This document shows, piece by piece, positions 5,969-10,911 of a stretch of DNA of 10,911 bases. Position numbers and translations under genes: made by a program. The stretch lies in the NCBI GenBank assembly GCA_050184225.1, contig JBFXAN010000203.1, positions 1 through 10,911 on the forward strand. The letters are read 5' to 3'. The notes under the pieces are model-generated. The model was not told the DNA's origin. It ran no database searches and saw nothing but the letters and a program-made list of their open reading frames with translations. How positions within the stretch are numbered: position 1 is the first letter of the stretch; every line of letters begins with the position of its first letter. This DNA comes from JBFXAN01 sp050184225 (lineage in GTDB: Bacteria; Chloroflexota; Dehalococcoidia; CAUJGQ01).

Positions 5969-6805
5969 TCACGACTCCACAAGCGCAGCAGCGTGCTCCT
6001 CCATCCACGCGATCTCAAGCCCAGTCTCGTCGAGCACACCGCGGCGTTCGAGCTCAACTTCCCATTCAGAACCGTCGGCGAGGAACTTCCGCTGGTGTCC
6101 CAGAAATTCCCGCAGCCGCTCGATCCCCGCGCGAACGATGCCGATGTCAGGCTCGACACCGTACGCGTCGAGCAGCAAGCGAAACCGCCGCGCCTTCTCG
6201 CGGACGCCGGTTGGCAGTCCGTGCGCTCGACACTTCTCGTCACGCCAGAACGGCACCCAACGCCACGCGGCAAATCCCAGGTCCCACGCGCGAGGTCCCG
6301 GCGTCGCCGTGTCCCAGTCGATGAATGCCACAGGCACGCCCGCCCGAAAGATCGTGTTCTGCGGGAAAAGCTCGTTGTGACAGATGGTCTCAACAGGGTG
6401 CCGGGTCTCGTAACACCAGTCACGGCCAGCCCATGGGAACGTCGCCGCGGCATCGTGATACGCACGCAGGAGCGCGCCGAGATGCACGAGCACGTCGTCA
6501 CGCCAGACATAGTCCGGGAGACGGATTTCGAAGTCGAAGCGGCCCCCTTGGTCCGGGATGTACGCTTCGCCTCGCGCGACCTCTCCCTCGATATAGGTCA
6601 GAACCTCTCGCCCTTGGTCGTCGAAGCCTAGCGCACGCGGCGCGCCAGCGAAACCTTCCCGTTCAAGGTGCCGCAGCAGATCGAGGACGGCCGGAGACCA
6701 TGAGTAGCTCGTGCGCCGAATCGTCTGACCGACTCGAACGCGGGCTCTCGAGTGAGAACCGGGGAAGAAGCGCTCGGGGACCAGGGGAATCTCTGGCTCA
6801 ACCAT
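5969..6805 (-). CDS. APH-fold phosphotransferase with HNE (Asp to Glu) catalytic motif
   Basis: The 278-residue protein belongs to an APH-fold group recognised by VRVGQTIRRTSYSWSPAVLD (23-42), LLRHLEREGFAGAPRALG (43-60) and GREVLTYIEGEVAR (65-78). The catalytic loop reads ICHNELFPQNTIF (141-153) and the DFG-equivalent AFIDWDTATPG (160-170; Asp163). Where the superfamily has HGD, this protein has H143-N-E145, so the presumed catalytic base is Glu. Asn150 and Asp163 are retained, so ATP and Mg2+ may still bind; activity may be altered. No canonical N-lobe lysine is obvious. The frame is open 49 codons further upstream to 6952, but those residues are Arg/Ser/Gly-rich with no family similarity; ATG 6805 precedes the recognisable protein, although its ribosome binding site is poor. 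It is first in the leftward kinase-acetyltransferase-remnant series. Confidence 0.83.
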   Translation of the reverse strand: MVEPEIPLVPERFFPGSHSRARVRVGQTIRRTSYSWSPAVLDLLRHLEREGFAGAPRALGFDDQGREVLTYIEGEVARGEAYIPDQGGRFDFEIRLPDYVWRDDVLVHLGALLRAYHDAAATFPWAGRDWCYETRHPVETICHNELFPQNTIFRAGVPVAFIDWDTATPGPRAWDLGFAAWRWVPFWRDEKCRAHGLPTGVREKARRFRLLLDAYGVEPDIGIVRAGIERLREFLGHQRKFLADGSEWEVELERRGVLDETGLEIAWMEEHAAALVES

Positions 6806-7282
6806 CCGTCCGGCTAACCTCTCGCGGTGGCGTACACTGCCGCAGAGCGGCCCGCCACGGGACATTCTACCGCTTCCTCGACGCCACGCTCGACCTGAGC
6901 TTCGGGCGCCCGCAGTACGCAACGGCCACGACCGACCTGAAGCACGTGACATAGATACCTCAGCAAAGGAGCTTCAACCGCAGCGACCGACGCTCCCATA
7001 CCCAGAGCAGACACCGACCAGCGTCTGGGAACACCGTCCGATAACGGCTTTTATCTACCGTCGCTGGCTGGCATCCAGCCTCAGCGCGCGACGACCTGCG
7101 TGTCCGGATAACGGCGCTATCTCACGGTTCTCGGACGCGTTTTTCGGCTGGCTGCCTGGTCTTGTTCGCGGAACGGCACAGCCTCGTGCGCAAAGCAGCG
7201 GATGCGCGAGTCGGGCGCCTTCACCCAGCAGCGCCGTCCATGCACACTGATTCGCAGCGGAGAGGGCACATGGAGGTGCGGG
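6806..7282. other. 477-nt divergent intergenic region with an imperfect tandem motif
   Basis: No credible gene lies here; open frames crossing it are Arg/Ser-rich shadows without motifs. It separates the leftward kinase (start 6805) from the rightward kinase (start 7283) and should hold both promoters, though I see no convincing -35/-10 pair. Two imperfect direct copies of GTCCG(G)ATAACGGC...TATCT occur at 7036-7056 and 7102-7122, 66 nt apart. Between them is a short hairpin (GGCTGG 7066-7071, CCAGCC 7075-7080). The repeats could be a regulator's tandem site or remains of a mobile element end. Confidence 0.4.
7036..7122. repeat. Two imperfect 21-nt direct repeats
   Basis: Copy 1 (7036-7056) reads GTCCGATAACGGC then TTTTATCT. 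Copy 2 (7102-7122) reads GTCCGGATAACGGC then GCTATCT. They share GTCCG, ATAACGGC and TATCT, with a one-base insertion and a compensating shortening, so their total length is equal. Spacing of 66 nt is close to six helical turns. Position between two divergent genes would suit a shared regulator, but two imperfect copies are weak evidence. Confidence 0.35.
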
Positions 7283-8320
7283 ATGGCATACCGCCCACGC
7301 CGTACTGTCCCCAGCAGGTTCCAGCCGGTGGTGCGCCCGCCGGTGCCGCTGCCGGTGGCGACCTCGATCCTCGCGCCCGCCGCGCTGCTGCGCTGGGCCA
7401 ATGACCTGCTCTTCGGCGGCCCATTTACTGACTGTCGCCTGTGGCGCCGCGGCATGAACGATACCTACCTCCTGCAGGCGGGGGAGCGACGGTCGCTGGT
7501 GCGGGTGTACCGCGCCGGCTGGCGGTCTGATGCCGATATCGGCTACGAACTGGACCTGCTCCGCTGGCTGGCGCGGGCCGGCATCGCCGTCGCGCAGCCG
7601 CTGACCGCGCGCGACGGCGATGCCGTGCACCACATGGCCGCCCCGGAAGGGGTCCGCCCCGCCGTGCACTTCGCGTTCGCGCCTGGCACCGTCCCACCGT
7701 TCGATGCGGCGACCACCACCCGCGTGGGCGCGGCCCTTGCTGCCCTGCACCAGGCGACCGCGGGCTTCCACAGTGCCTTCCCGCGCTTCCGGCTGGACCT
7801 CGACACCCTGCTCTGGTCGCCGCTGACGACCACGACCCACGCGCTCGGCCACCGGCCGGCGGATTGCGCATGGCTCACCGAACTGGCCACGACCCTGGCC
7901 GAGCGCCTGGCCACGATCGCGCCGCAGTTAGCGCAGGGGCCGCTGCACGGGGACGTCTACCCGGGCAATGTCCACTGTACGCCGGAGGGGGCGCTCACCT
8001 GGTTCGACTTTGACCTCTGTGGCGAGGGCTGGTATGCCTACGACCTCGCCGCGTTCCGCATGAACCTCCGCGTCGGCAGGTGGACCGACCCCGACATATG
8101 GCCGGCGTTCCTTGGGGCGTACGAGGAGCGCCGGACGCTGCGGCCCGTGGAACGGGCGGCGCTGCCATTACTCGGCGCCGTCCGGGACCTCTGGCACCTG
8201 GGCCACATGCTGGGGACCGTGGTCGCGGGCGGCGAATCCTGGTGGCTGGACGAGGCGTATCTGGACCGGCGGCTCGACGCCATGCGCATGTGGGCCGCCG
8301 GCGATCTCGCCGTCCCATGA
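7283..8320 (+). CDS. APH-fold phosphotransferase, SrkA/YihE-like
   Basis: This 345-residue kinase is of the APH superfamily with an N-lobe like the stress-response Ser/Thr kinase SrkA (YihE) and homoserine kinase II. Seen: CRLWRRGMNDTYLLQAGE (51-68), SLVRVYRAGWRSDADI (71-86; Arg where SrkA-like proteins have Lys or Arg before the YR block), GIAVAQPL (100-107), catalytic loop LHGDVYPGNVHC (221-232; Asp224 base, Asn229) and WFDFDLCGEGWYAYDLA (240-256; Asp242). All core catalytic residues are therefore present. The frame is open from 7202, but ATG 7283 is preceded by GGAGGT (7272-7277) at 5-nt spacing, which decides the start. The first 25 residues are Arg/Pro-rich and probably flexible. It heads a rightward pair with the acetyltransferase at 8393, mirroring the leftward pair. 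Substrate unknown: small molecule or protein. Confidence 0.86.
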   Translation: MAYRPRRTVPSRFQPVVRPPVPLPVATSILAPAALLRWANDLLFGGPFTDCRLWRRGMNDTYLLQAGERRSLVRVYRAGWRSDADIGYELDLLRWLARAGIAVAQPLTARDGDAVHHMAAPEGVRPAVHFAFAPGTVPPFDAATTTRVGAALAALHQATAGFHSAFPRFRLDLDTLLWSPLTTTTHALGHRPADCAWLTELATTLAERLATIAPQLAQGPLHGDVYPGNVHCTPEGALTWFDFDLCGEGWYAYDLAAFRMNLRVGRWTDPDIWPAFLGAYEERRTLRPVERAALPLLGAVRDLWHLGHMLGTVVAGGESWWLDEAYLDRRLDAMRMWAAGDLAVP

Positions 8321-8324
8321 ACGC

Positions 8325-8356
8325 CTCAGAAGTCCACCCCCTCGACGAGTTCTGAG
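8325..8356 (+). terminator. Weak hairpin between the kinase and acetyltransferase genes
   Basis: CTCAGAA (8325-8331) pairs with TTCTGAG (8350-8356); the 18-nt loop contains a small CTC-GAC-GAG stem. There is no T-tract, so it may attenuate or process the transcript between the two genes rather than end it. It starts four bases after the kinase stop. Confidence 0.25.
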
Positions 8357-8392
8357 ACACGCATCAATATGGTTGAGGGTGAGAGATGCACG

Positions 8393-8923
8393 ATGTCGCA
8401 CGAACGGGCGATCACCATACGGCGGCTCTCGGAGAACGACCTGCGCCGGGCGCAGGGAATTGATGTCTCTGAGGACGGCCAGAACCTCTATCGATATATC
8501 AACGGCGAGCTCACAACTGAGCCACGGGAATGGCATCGACCCGCATGGGATGCCCCCCAATGGGAGGACAAAATCACCGCGTGGGTCCAGGTGCTCAGGT
8601 GGGACGTGGTCATCGGCGCTTTTGACGGTGCGACGTTGATCGGCATGGCGTCGCTACGCTACCGGTTGACGGAGACGGTGGCACAACTTGTCTCGCTCCA
8701 TATCAGCCGCGCCTATCGCCGGCACGGCGTGGCGACGCGTCTCTTGCACGAACTGATGCGACTGGCCCGGCAGAGCAACGCTCGGGAACTGTACGTATCC
8801 GCGGCCCCGACGGCGTCCGCGATAGGGTTCTACACCAGGCATGGCTTTGCGCCCACCGCGCACGTCAATCAACGCCTCTACGACTTGGAGCCCGAAGACA
8901 TCCACATGACCCTGACGCTCTAG
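8393..8923 (+). CDS. GNAT family N-acetyltransferase
   Basis: This 176-residue single-domain GNAT transfers acetyl from acetyl-CoA to an unidentified amine. Seen: ITIRRLSENDLRRA (7-20), a Trp-rich acceptor region with PREWHRPAWD (44-53), WDVVIGAFDGATLIGMASL (70-88), VAQLVSLHISRAYRR (96-110) and the CoA pyrophosphate loop RRHGVATRLL (109-118). ARELYVSAAPTASAIGFYTRHGF (130-152) completes motif B and the Tyr that acts as general acid in many GNATs. I chose ATG 8393 because GAGGGTGAGAG precedes it at about 8 nt, whereas ATG 8369 in the same frame has no ribosome binding site. It follows the SrkA-like kinase by 72 nt on the same strand, possibly co-transcribed. It is not closely similar to the acetyltransferase at 5218-5832, so the two pairs do not look like a recent duplication. 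Confidence 0.86.
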   Translation: MSHERAITIRRLSENDLRRAQGIDVSEDGQNLYRYINGELTTEPREWHRPAWDAPQWEDKITAWVQVLRWDVVIGAFDGATLIGMASLRYRLTETVAQLVSLHISRAYRRHGVATRLLHELMRLARQSNARELYVSAAPTASAIGFYTRHGFAPTAHVNQRLYDLEPEDIHMTLTL

Positions 8924-8933
8924 CATGAGGCCG

Positions 8934-8953
8934 CCCCACCGTAGAGGGTGGGG
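8934..8953 (+). terminator. Candidate terminator hairpin after the GNAT gene
   Basis: CCCCACC (8934-8940) and GGTGGGG (8947-8953) form a perfect 7-bp GC-rich stem with a 6-nt loop, 10 nt after the stop codon at 8923. No T-run follows. In GC-rich genomes such stems often end or protect transcripts. Confidence 0.4.
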
Positions 8954-9170
8954 TCAGGTGCCTTCAGATCCTGCGCATCGGCGGGTATCAGCCGTTCGCT
9001 GGCGATAGGAGGTGAGAAGGCACGGTCCGGTATCCGGTCAGCCGGCTGAAAAAAAGCCGGAATCGAGCCGAAGCCGCCGATGTCGGCAACGCTGTCAGTC
9101 GGTACCTGAATCTGGCGGGTCCGCTGGCCAAAGGCCCTCGGCGGCCCTCGGAGCCCACAAGAGGCGTGTC

Positions 9171-9191
9171 GGGGAGTTTTTCAACAGGCTG
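9171..9191. repeat. IS-terminus-like motif next to the insertion sequence
   Basis: The run GGAGTTTTTCAACAGG with its flanks closely resembles terminal repeats that I recall for several IS families (IS5- and IS1182-like ends often carry GAGTTTTTCAACAG). It lies 7 nt outside the 17-bp inverted repeat at 9198. It is either the outer end of the same element's terminal repeat, whose right partner would lie beyond the window, or a scar of an older element into or beside which this one inserted. Confidence 0.45.
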
Positions 9192-9197
9192 GGCCCT

Positions 9198-9214
9198 CCC
9201 TACAGTGCCACTTC
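9198..9214 (+). repeat. IS left inverted repeat (17 bp)
   Basis: CCCTACAGTGCCACTTC, an exact reverse complement of 10895-10911. Identity stops at 9215 going inward. On the minus strand this repeat encodes the last residues and TAG stop (EVAL*) of the DUF4096 frame. Confidence 0.85.
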
Positions 9215-9490
9215 CTGTGGCTGGGTGCCGGCATGACGGTCCAATGCATCGATGAGTTTCGGCCAGAGGCCGGTGTCATGCCAGAGCCGGTAGCGTTTGT
9301 ACGCGGTTTCCCATTTGCCACATTCGGGCGGCAGGTCGCGCCACGAGGCCCGCGTGCGCACGACCCAGAGGATGCCGCCGAGCACCCGCCGGTGGTCATG
9401 GCGTGGCCGCCCAACCGGTGGAGCTTGCGGCGGCAGGAGCGCCTGGATCGCCTGCCACTCTGCGTCGGTCAGCCCCGTCTGTAGCGACAC
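9200..9490 (-). CDS. IS5-family DUF4096 transposase N-terminal domain (truncated, possibly fused to the IS701 tail)
   Basis: From GTG 9490, 96 residues read as the N-terminal domain of an IS5-family transposase. Seen: LTDAEWQAIQALLPP (7-21), GRPRHDHRRVLGGILWVVRT (27-46), WRDLPPECGKWETAYKRYRLW (50-70) and GLWPKLIDALD (74-84). In intact IS5-group elements this helix-turn-helix-like domain is followed by the DDE core; here it stops at once (tail HAGTQPQEVAL) with the TAG inside the left inverted repeat, so no IS5 catalytic core exists. The frame is open upstream with no stop back through the IS701 tail to the slippery site, so the domain could be made as a C-terminal extension of the IS701 transposase. 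There is no strong ribosome binding site before the GTG, which favours fusion or non-expression. Confidence 0.65.
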   Translation of the reverse strand: MSLQTGLTDAEWQAIQALLPPQAPPVGRPRHDHRRVLGGILWVVRTRASWRDLPPECGKWETAYKRYRLWHDTGLWPKLIDALDRHAGTQPQEVAL

Positions 9491-9697
9491 GGGCGGTGAC
9501 GCCCGCACGCGTGGTCTCGATCGTTCCACGGTGCGTGCGCGCCGCGCCGCAGCACAGCGAGCCGCGACGGCCTGATGGGCGCGCCGCCACACCGACCAGC
9601 CGAATCGGAACGCGCGGTGCTCCTCACGCTCCGCCATCGCCAGTACCAGCCGGCGGACCTCCGGCACCGTGAGCGGGATTAGGTTCGCCGCAGATCC
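9491..9697 (-). CDS. Out-of-frame C-terminal tail of the IS701 transposase (-1 frame)
   Basis: These 69 codons, one base back from the main transposase frame, encode GSAANLIPLTVPEVRRLVLA and then FGWSVWRRAHQAVAARCAAARRAR. The IPLTVPEVRRL block and the W-S-x-W-R-R-x-H-Q-A block are the standard end of IS701-family transposases, so this is the missing tail of the gene at 9679-10851. It has no start codon or ribosome binding site of its own at the junction; expression would need frameshifting. With the shift the IS701 part would be about 454 residues, and 550 with the DUF4096 domain. The alternative is a simple inactivating indel in the AAAAGGGGG tract. Confidence 0.75.
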
Positions 9698-10851
9698 CCC
9701 TTTTGCGCGTCTTCCTCCCCTCGTGCGGCCTGGCGCATCACCACCAGATAGGCATGCGCCAGAAGGCAGAGGGTCACGAAGCGGTGCCAGGCCGTCCAGG
9801 TGCGCACTTCGTACTGATCCAGGCCGACTTCGCCCTTGGCCTGGGCGAAGCATTCTTCGATCTGCCAGCGCTGGCCGCAGCGGCGCACCAGGTCTGTGGT
9901 CGGGATCACTTCCGGGCCGTAGACGAGGTAGTACGCCAGCTCATCTGGCTCCTCGACACTCCGCCGCACCAGCAGCCAGCGCCGCATCCCAGCGCGACAC
10001 GCCTCGGAGAGGGGAAGACACGCCCATTCCTGACGCTGGACGTTATAGGGACCGGCGCCGCTGGGTGGCTGCGTCCAGTCATCCTCCGTCAGCCGCCCAG
10101 CCAGCTTCGCCGCGGTCTGCCGCCGTCCGCGGTACCAGACAGCGTGCGTCTTCGGCACCATGAGTGCGTAGGCCCACCCGTGGTCCTCCAGCCACCGGCG
10201 GAATCGATGCGAGCGGCCATAGCCAGCGTCGGCCAGCACCCAGGCCGCGGGGACACCGGCCGCACCGGCACGCGCGAGCATGTCCTGGGCCAGCCGAAGC
10301 TTGGTAGCGAACTGAATCGTGGTCGGCACGCCGGCTGTCCGGCGCCGCTCGGCGTCATCCGTCCAGGCGTGGGGCAGGTAGAGCGCTCGGTCGATGAAGG
10401 CCGCGCCGTGGACCGACGCATACGCGAGGAAGACGCCTACCTGGGCATTGGCGGTGTCGCCCACGGTGCCCGTGTACTGGCGCGAAACGCCACACGACTG
10501 CTCGCCCTTCTTCACGAAGCCGGTGTCGTCCAGGATGAGCACACCGCTGGCCGCATCACCGAGGTGATCGACCACGTACGCCCGCAGGTCGTCACGGACG
10601 CCGCCAGCGTCCCAGCTTGCGCCGTTCAAGAGGCGCTGCACCCCACGCGGGCTGGCCTCGCCGATTGCTTCGGCGAGCTGCCAGCTGTTCTTGCGCTCCG
10701 CCCGGCCGAGCAAGCCGACCAGATACCGCCGGACCCGCTCGCGCACCTCCACGCGCGCGAACCGGCCAGCAATCCGCTCCTGCAGCTCAGCGAACGCATC
10801 CGACCATCGGTCCATCGTCCGCAACGGCAGCCTGCTCGACTCACTCGCCAT
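9679..10851 (-). CDS. IS701-family transposase (DDE), zero-frame product
   Basis: The 390-residue protein is an IS701-family (IS4-related) DDE transposase that cuts and pastes the element. Seen: N-terminal helical DNA-binding region (RYLVGLLGRAERKNSWQLAE, 42-61, and GVQRLLNGASWD, 70-81), ILDDTGFVKKG (106-116; first Asp), GVSRQYTGTVGDTANAQVGV (121-140), VLADAGYG (205-212; second Asp, 208), ALMVPKTHAVWY (229-240), and RWQIEECFAQAKGEVGLDQYEVR (328-350; catalytic Glu 332 or 333). The catalytic set is thus complete. It ends in DAQKGDLRRT, short of the family's usual IPLTVPE tail, which lies in the -1 frame directly downstream. ATG 10851 follows GAGGG at 6 nt spacing. The coding region starts 44 nt inside the right inverted repeat, as expected for an IS. 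Confidence 0.9.
   Translation of the reverse strand: MASESSRLPLRTMDRWSDAFAELQERIAGRFARVEVRERVRRYLVGLLGRAERKNSWQLAEAIGEASPRGVQRLLNGASWDAGGVRDDLRAYVVDHLGDAASGVLILDDTGFVKKGEQSCGVSRQYTGTVGDTANAQVGVFLAYASVHGAAFIDRALYLPHAWTDDAERRRTAGVPTTIQFATKLRLAQDMLARAGAAGVPAAWVLADAGYGRSHRFRRWLEDHGWAYALMVPKTHAVWYRGRRQTAAKLAGRLTEDDWTQPPSGAGPYNVQRQEWACLPLSEACRAGMRRWLLVRRSVEEPDELAYYLVYGPEVIPTTDLVRRCGQRWQIEECFAQAKGEVGLDQYEVRTWTAWHRFVTLCLLAHAYLVVMRQAARGEEDAQKGDLRRT
9697..9721 (-). promoter_or_regulatory. Candidate programmed -1 ribosomal frameshift signal in the transposase gene
   Basis: Read on the minus strand, the zero frame runs GAC GCG CAA AAG GGG GAT. It contains the heptamer A AAG GGG (9703-9697), a textbook X XXY YYZ slip sequence on which both tRNAs can re-pair one base back. 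A purine tract, AGGGGAGGAAG (9721-9711), lies upstream; its GGAGG ends 10 nt before the heptamer, the spacing at which internal Shine-Dalgarno sequences stimulate -1 slipping in dnaX and IS911. After slipping, translation enters the IS701 tail (GSAANLIPL). The zero-frame stop (TAA, 9681-9679) is five codons further on. Confidence 0.6.
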
Positions 10852-10894
10852 AACGCGCCCTCAGTTTTGGGCGGCAGCATAGCGCAGACTGGGC

Positions 10895-10911
10895 GAAGTG
10901 GCACTGTAGGG
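10895..10911 (-). repeat. IS right inverted repeat (17 bp)
   Basis: GAAGTGGCACTGTAGGG on the plus strand, the exact reverse complement of 9198-9214. It ends at the last base of the window, so any outward extension or target duplication is not visible. Confidence 0.85.

Larger units (their letters stand above)
8924..9197. other. Unclassified GC-rich non-coding stretch between acetyltransferase and insertion sequence
   Basis: No supported gene here. It begins with a hairpin (8934-8953) and contains CCGGCT (9042-9047) pairing with AGCCGG (9055-9060) around an A-rich loop. It also holds several short GC pairings between 8970 and 9150, and the repeated CCCTCGGCGG/CCCTCGGAG at 9135-9153. The dense pairing suggests structured RNA or a decayed mobile element (for instance part of a group II intron), but I could not match a known fold. 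Confidence 0.35.
9198..10911 (-). mobile_element. IS701-family insertion sequence with an IS5-type DUF4096 segment
   Basis: The element is bounded by perfect 17-bp inverted repeats: CCCTACAGTGCCACTTC at 9198-9214 and its exact reverse complement at 10895-10911, the very last bases of the window. Inside, on the minus strand, are an IS701-family DDE transposase, a candidate -1 frameshift site, the IS701 C-terminal tail and an IS5-type N-terminal domain. The internal length is about 1.71 kb, longer than I expect for a simple IS701 element. Because the window ends at the right repeat, I cannot check for a target duplication, and the repeats may extend further outward. Confidence 0.75.

Noticed and set aside
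6806..6952. 49-codon upstream extension of the HNE kinase
   Set aside because: Arg/Ser/Gly-rich composition typical of a shadow frame; family similarity begins at Met 6805.
7055..7852. Long minus-strand frame opposite the SrkA-like kinase
   Set aside because: It is antisense to a gene with a complete kinase motif set and is Arg/Gln-rich without any domain.
9012..9236. 74-codon plus-strand frame ending over the IS left end (contains VGEFFNRL)
   Set aside because: The recognisable peptide is merely the translation of the IS-terminus motif; no ribosome binding site or domain.
1..10911. CRISPR array, rRNA, tRNA or integron attC sites
   Set aside because: No regularly spaced repeats, no rRNA-like sequence, no complete tRNA fold and no attC-type imperfect palindromes with conserved core sites were seen between the gene pairs.

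Overview
The window is a GC-rich (clearly well above 60% by eye) bacterial chromosomal segment. GTG starts, short overlaps (ATGA, GTGA) and many phosphotransferase and acetyltransferase paralogues fit a soil-type or thermophilic high-GC lineage. The IS701-type transposase and general codon style make me lean weakly towards Chloroflexota (Thermomicrobia/Ktedonobacteria-like), with Actinomycetota as the alternative. Nothing in the window fixes the taxonomy.

Layout from left to right. Positions 2-280 are the 3' end of a D-alanine--D-alanine ligase gene. Positions 281-622 are non-coding and hold a REP-like palindrome (441-480) and a strong hairpin just before the next ribosome binding site. Positions 623-2205 form a two-gene operon: an S51 (peptidase E-like) serine hydrolase, overlapping by GTGA with an aminoglycoside-phosphotransferase (APH)-fold kinase. 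On the minus strand, 3717-2381 is a second two-gene operon joined by an ATGA overlap: a stand-alone AlbA_2 (Schlafen-type) domain protein followed by a conserved-looking protein of unknown function. Positions 3876-5015 (+) encode a second APH-fold kinase.

Positions 5096-8923 contain two divergent modification modules around a 477-nt intergenic region (6806-7282). Leftwards run an APH-fold kinase with an unusual HNE catalytic motif, a RimJ/RimL-like acetyltransferase, and a 41-codon remnant of another APH-fold kinase. Rightwards run an SrkA-like APH-fold kinase and a second GNAT acetyltransferase. With the kinase at 1303-2205 this gives four intact APH-fold kinases, one kinase remnant and two acetyltransferases in about 8 kb, all divergent from one another in sequence. 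This looks like an accessory island of small-molecule modification genes. Substrates cannot be read from the sequence.

The right end (9198-10911) is an insertion sequence bounded by a perfect 17-bp inverted repeat, whose right copy is the last 17 bases of the window. It encodes an IS701-family DDE transposase on the minus strand. The frame of this transposase ends early, but a canonical -1 slippery heptamer (A AAG GGG) with a Shine-Dalgarno-like purine tract 10 nt upstream would let ribosomes continue into the missing IS701 tail. That frame then runs without a stop into an IS5-type DUF4096 domain ending inside the inverted repeat. Between 8924 and 9197 lie a hairpin, a GC-rich stretch I cannot classify, and a typical IS-terminus motif.

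The best candidates for something undescribed are the AlbA_2 plus partner operon, the recoded IS701-DUF4096 element, and the paired kinase-acetyltransferase modules.
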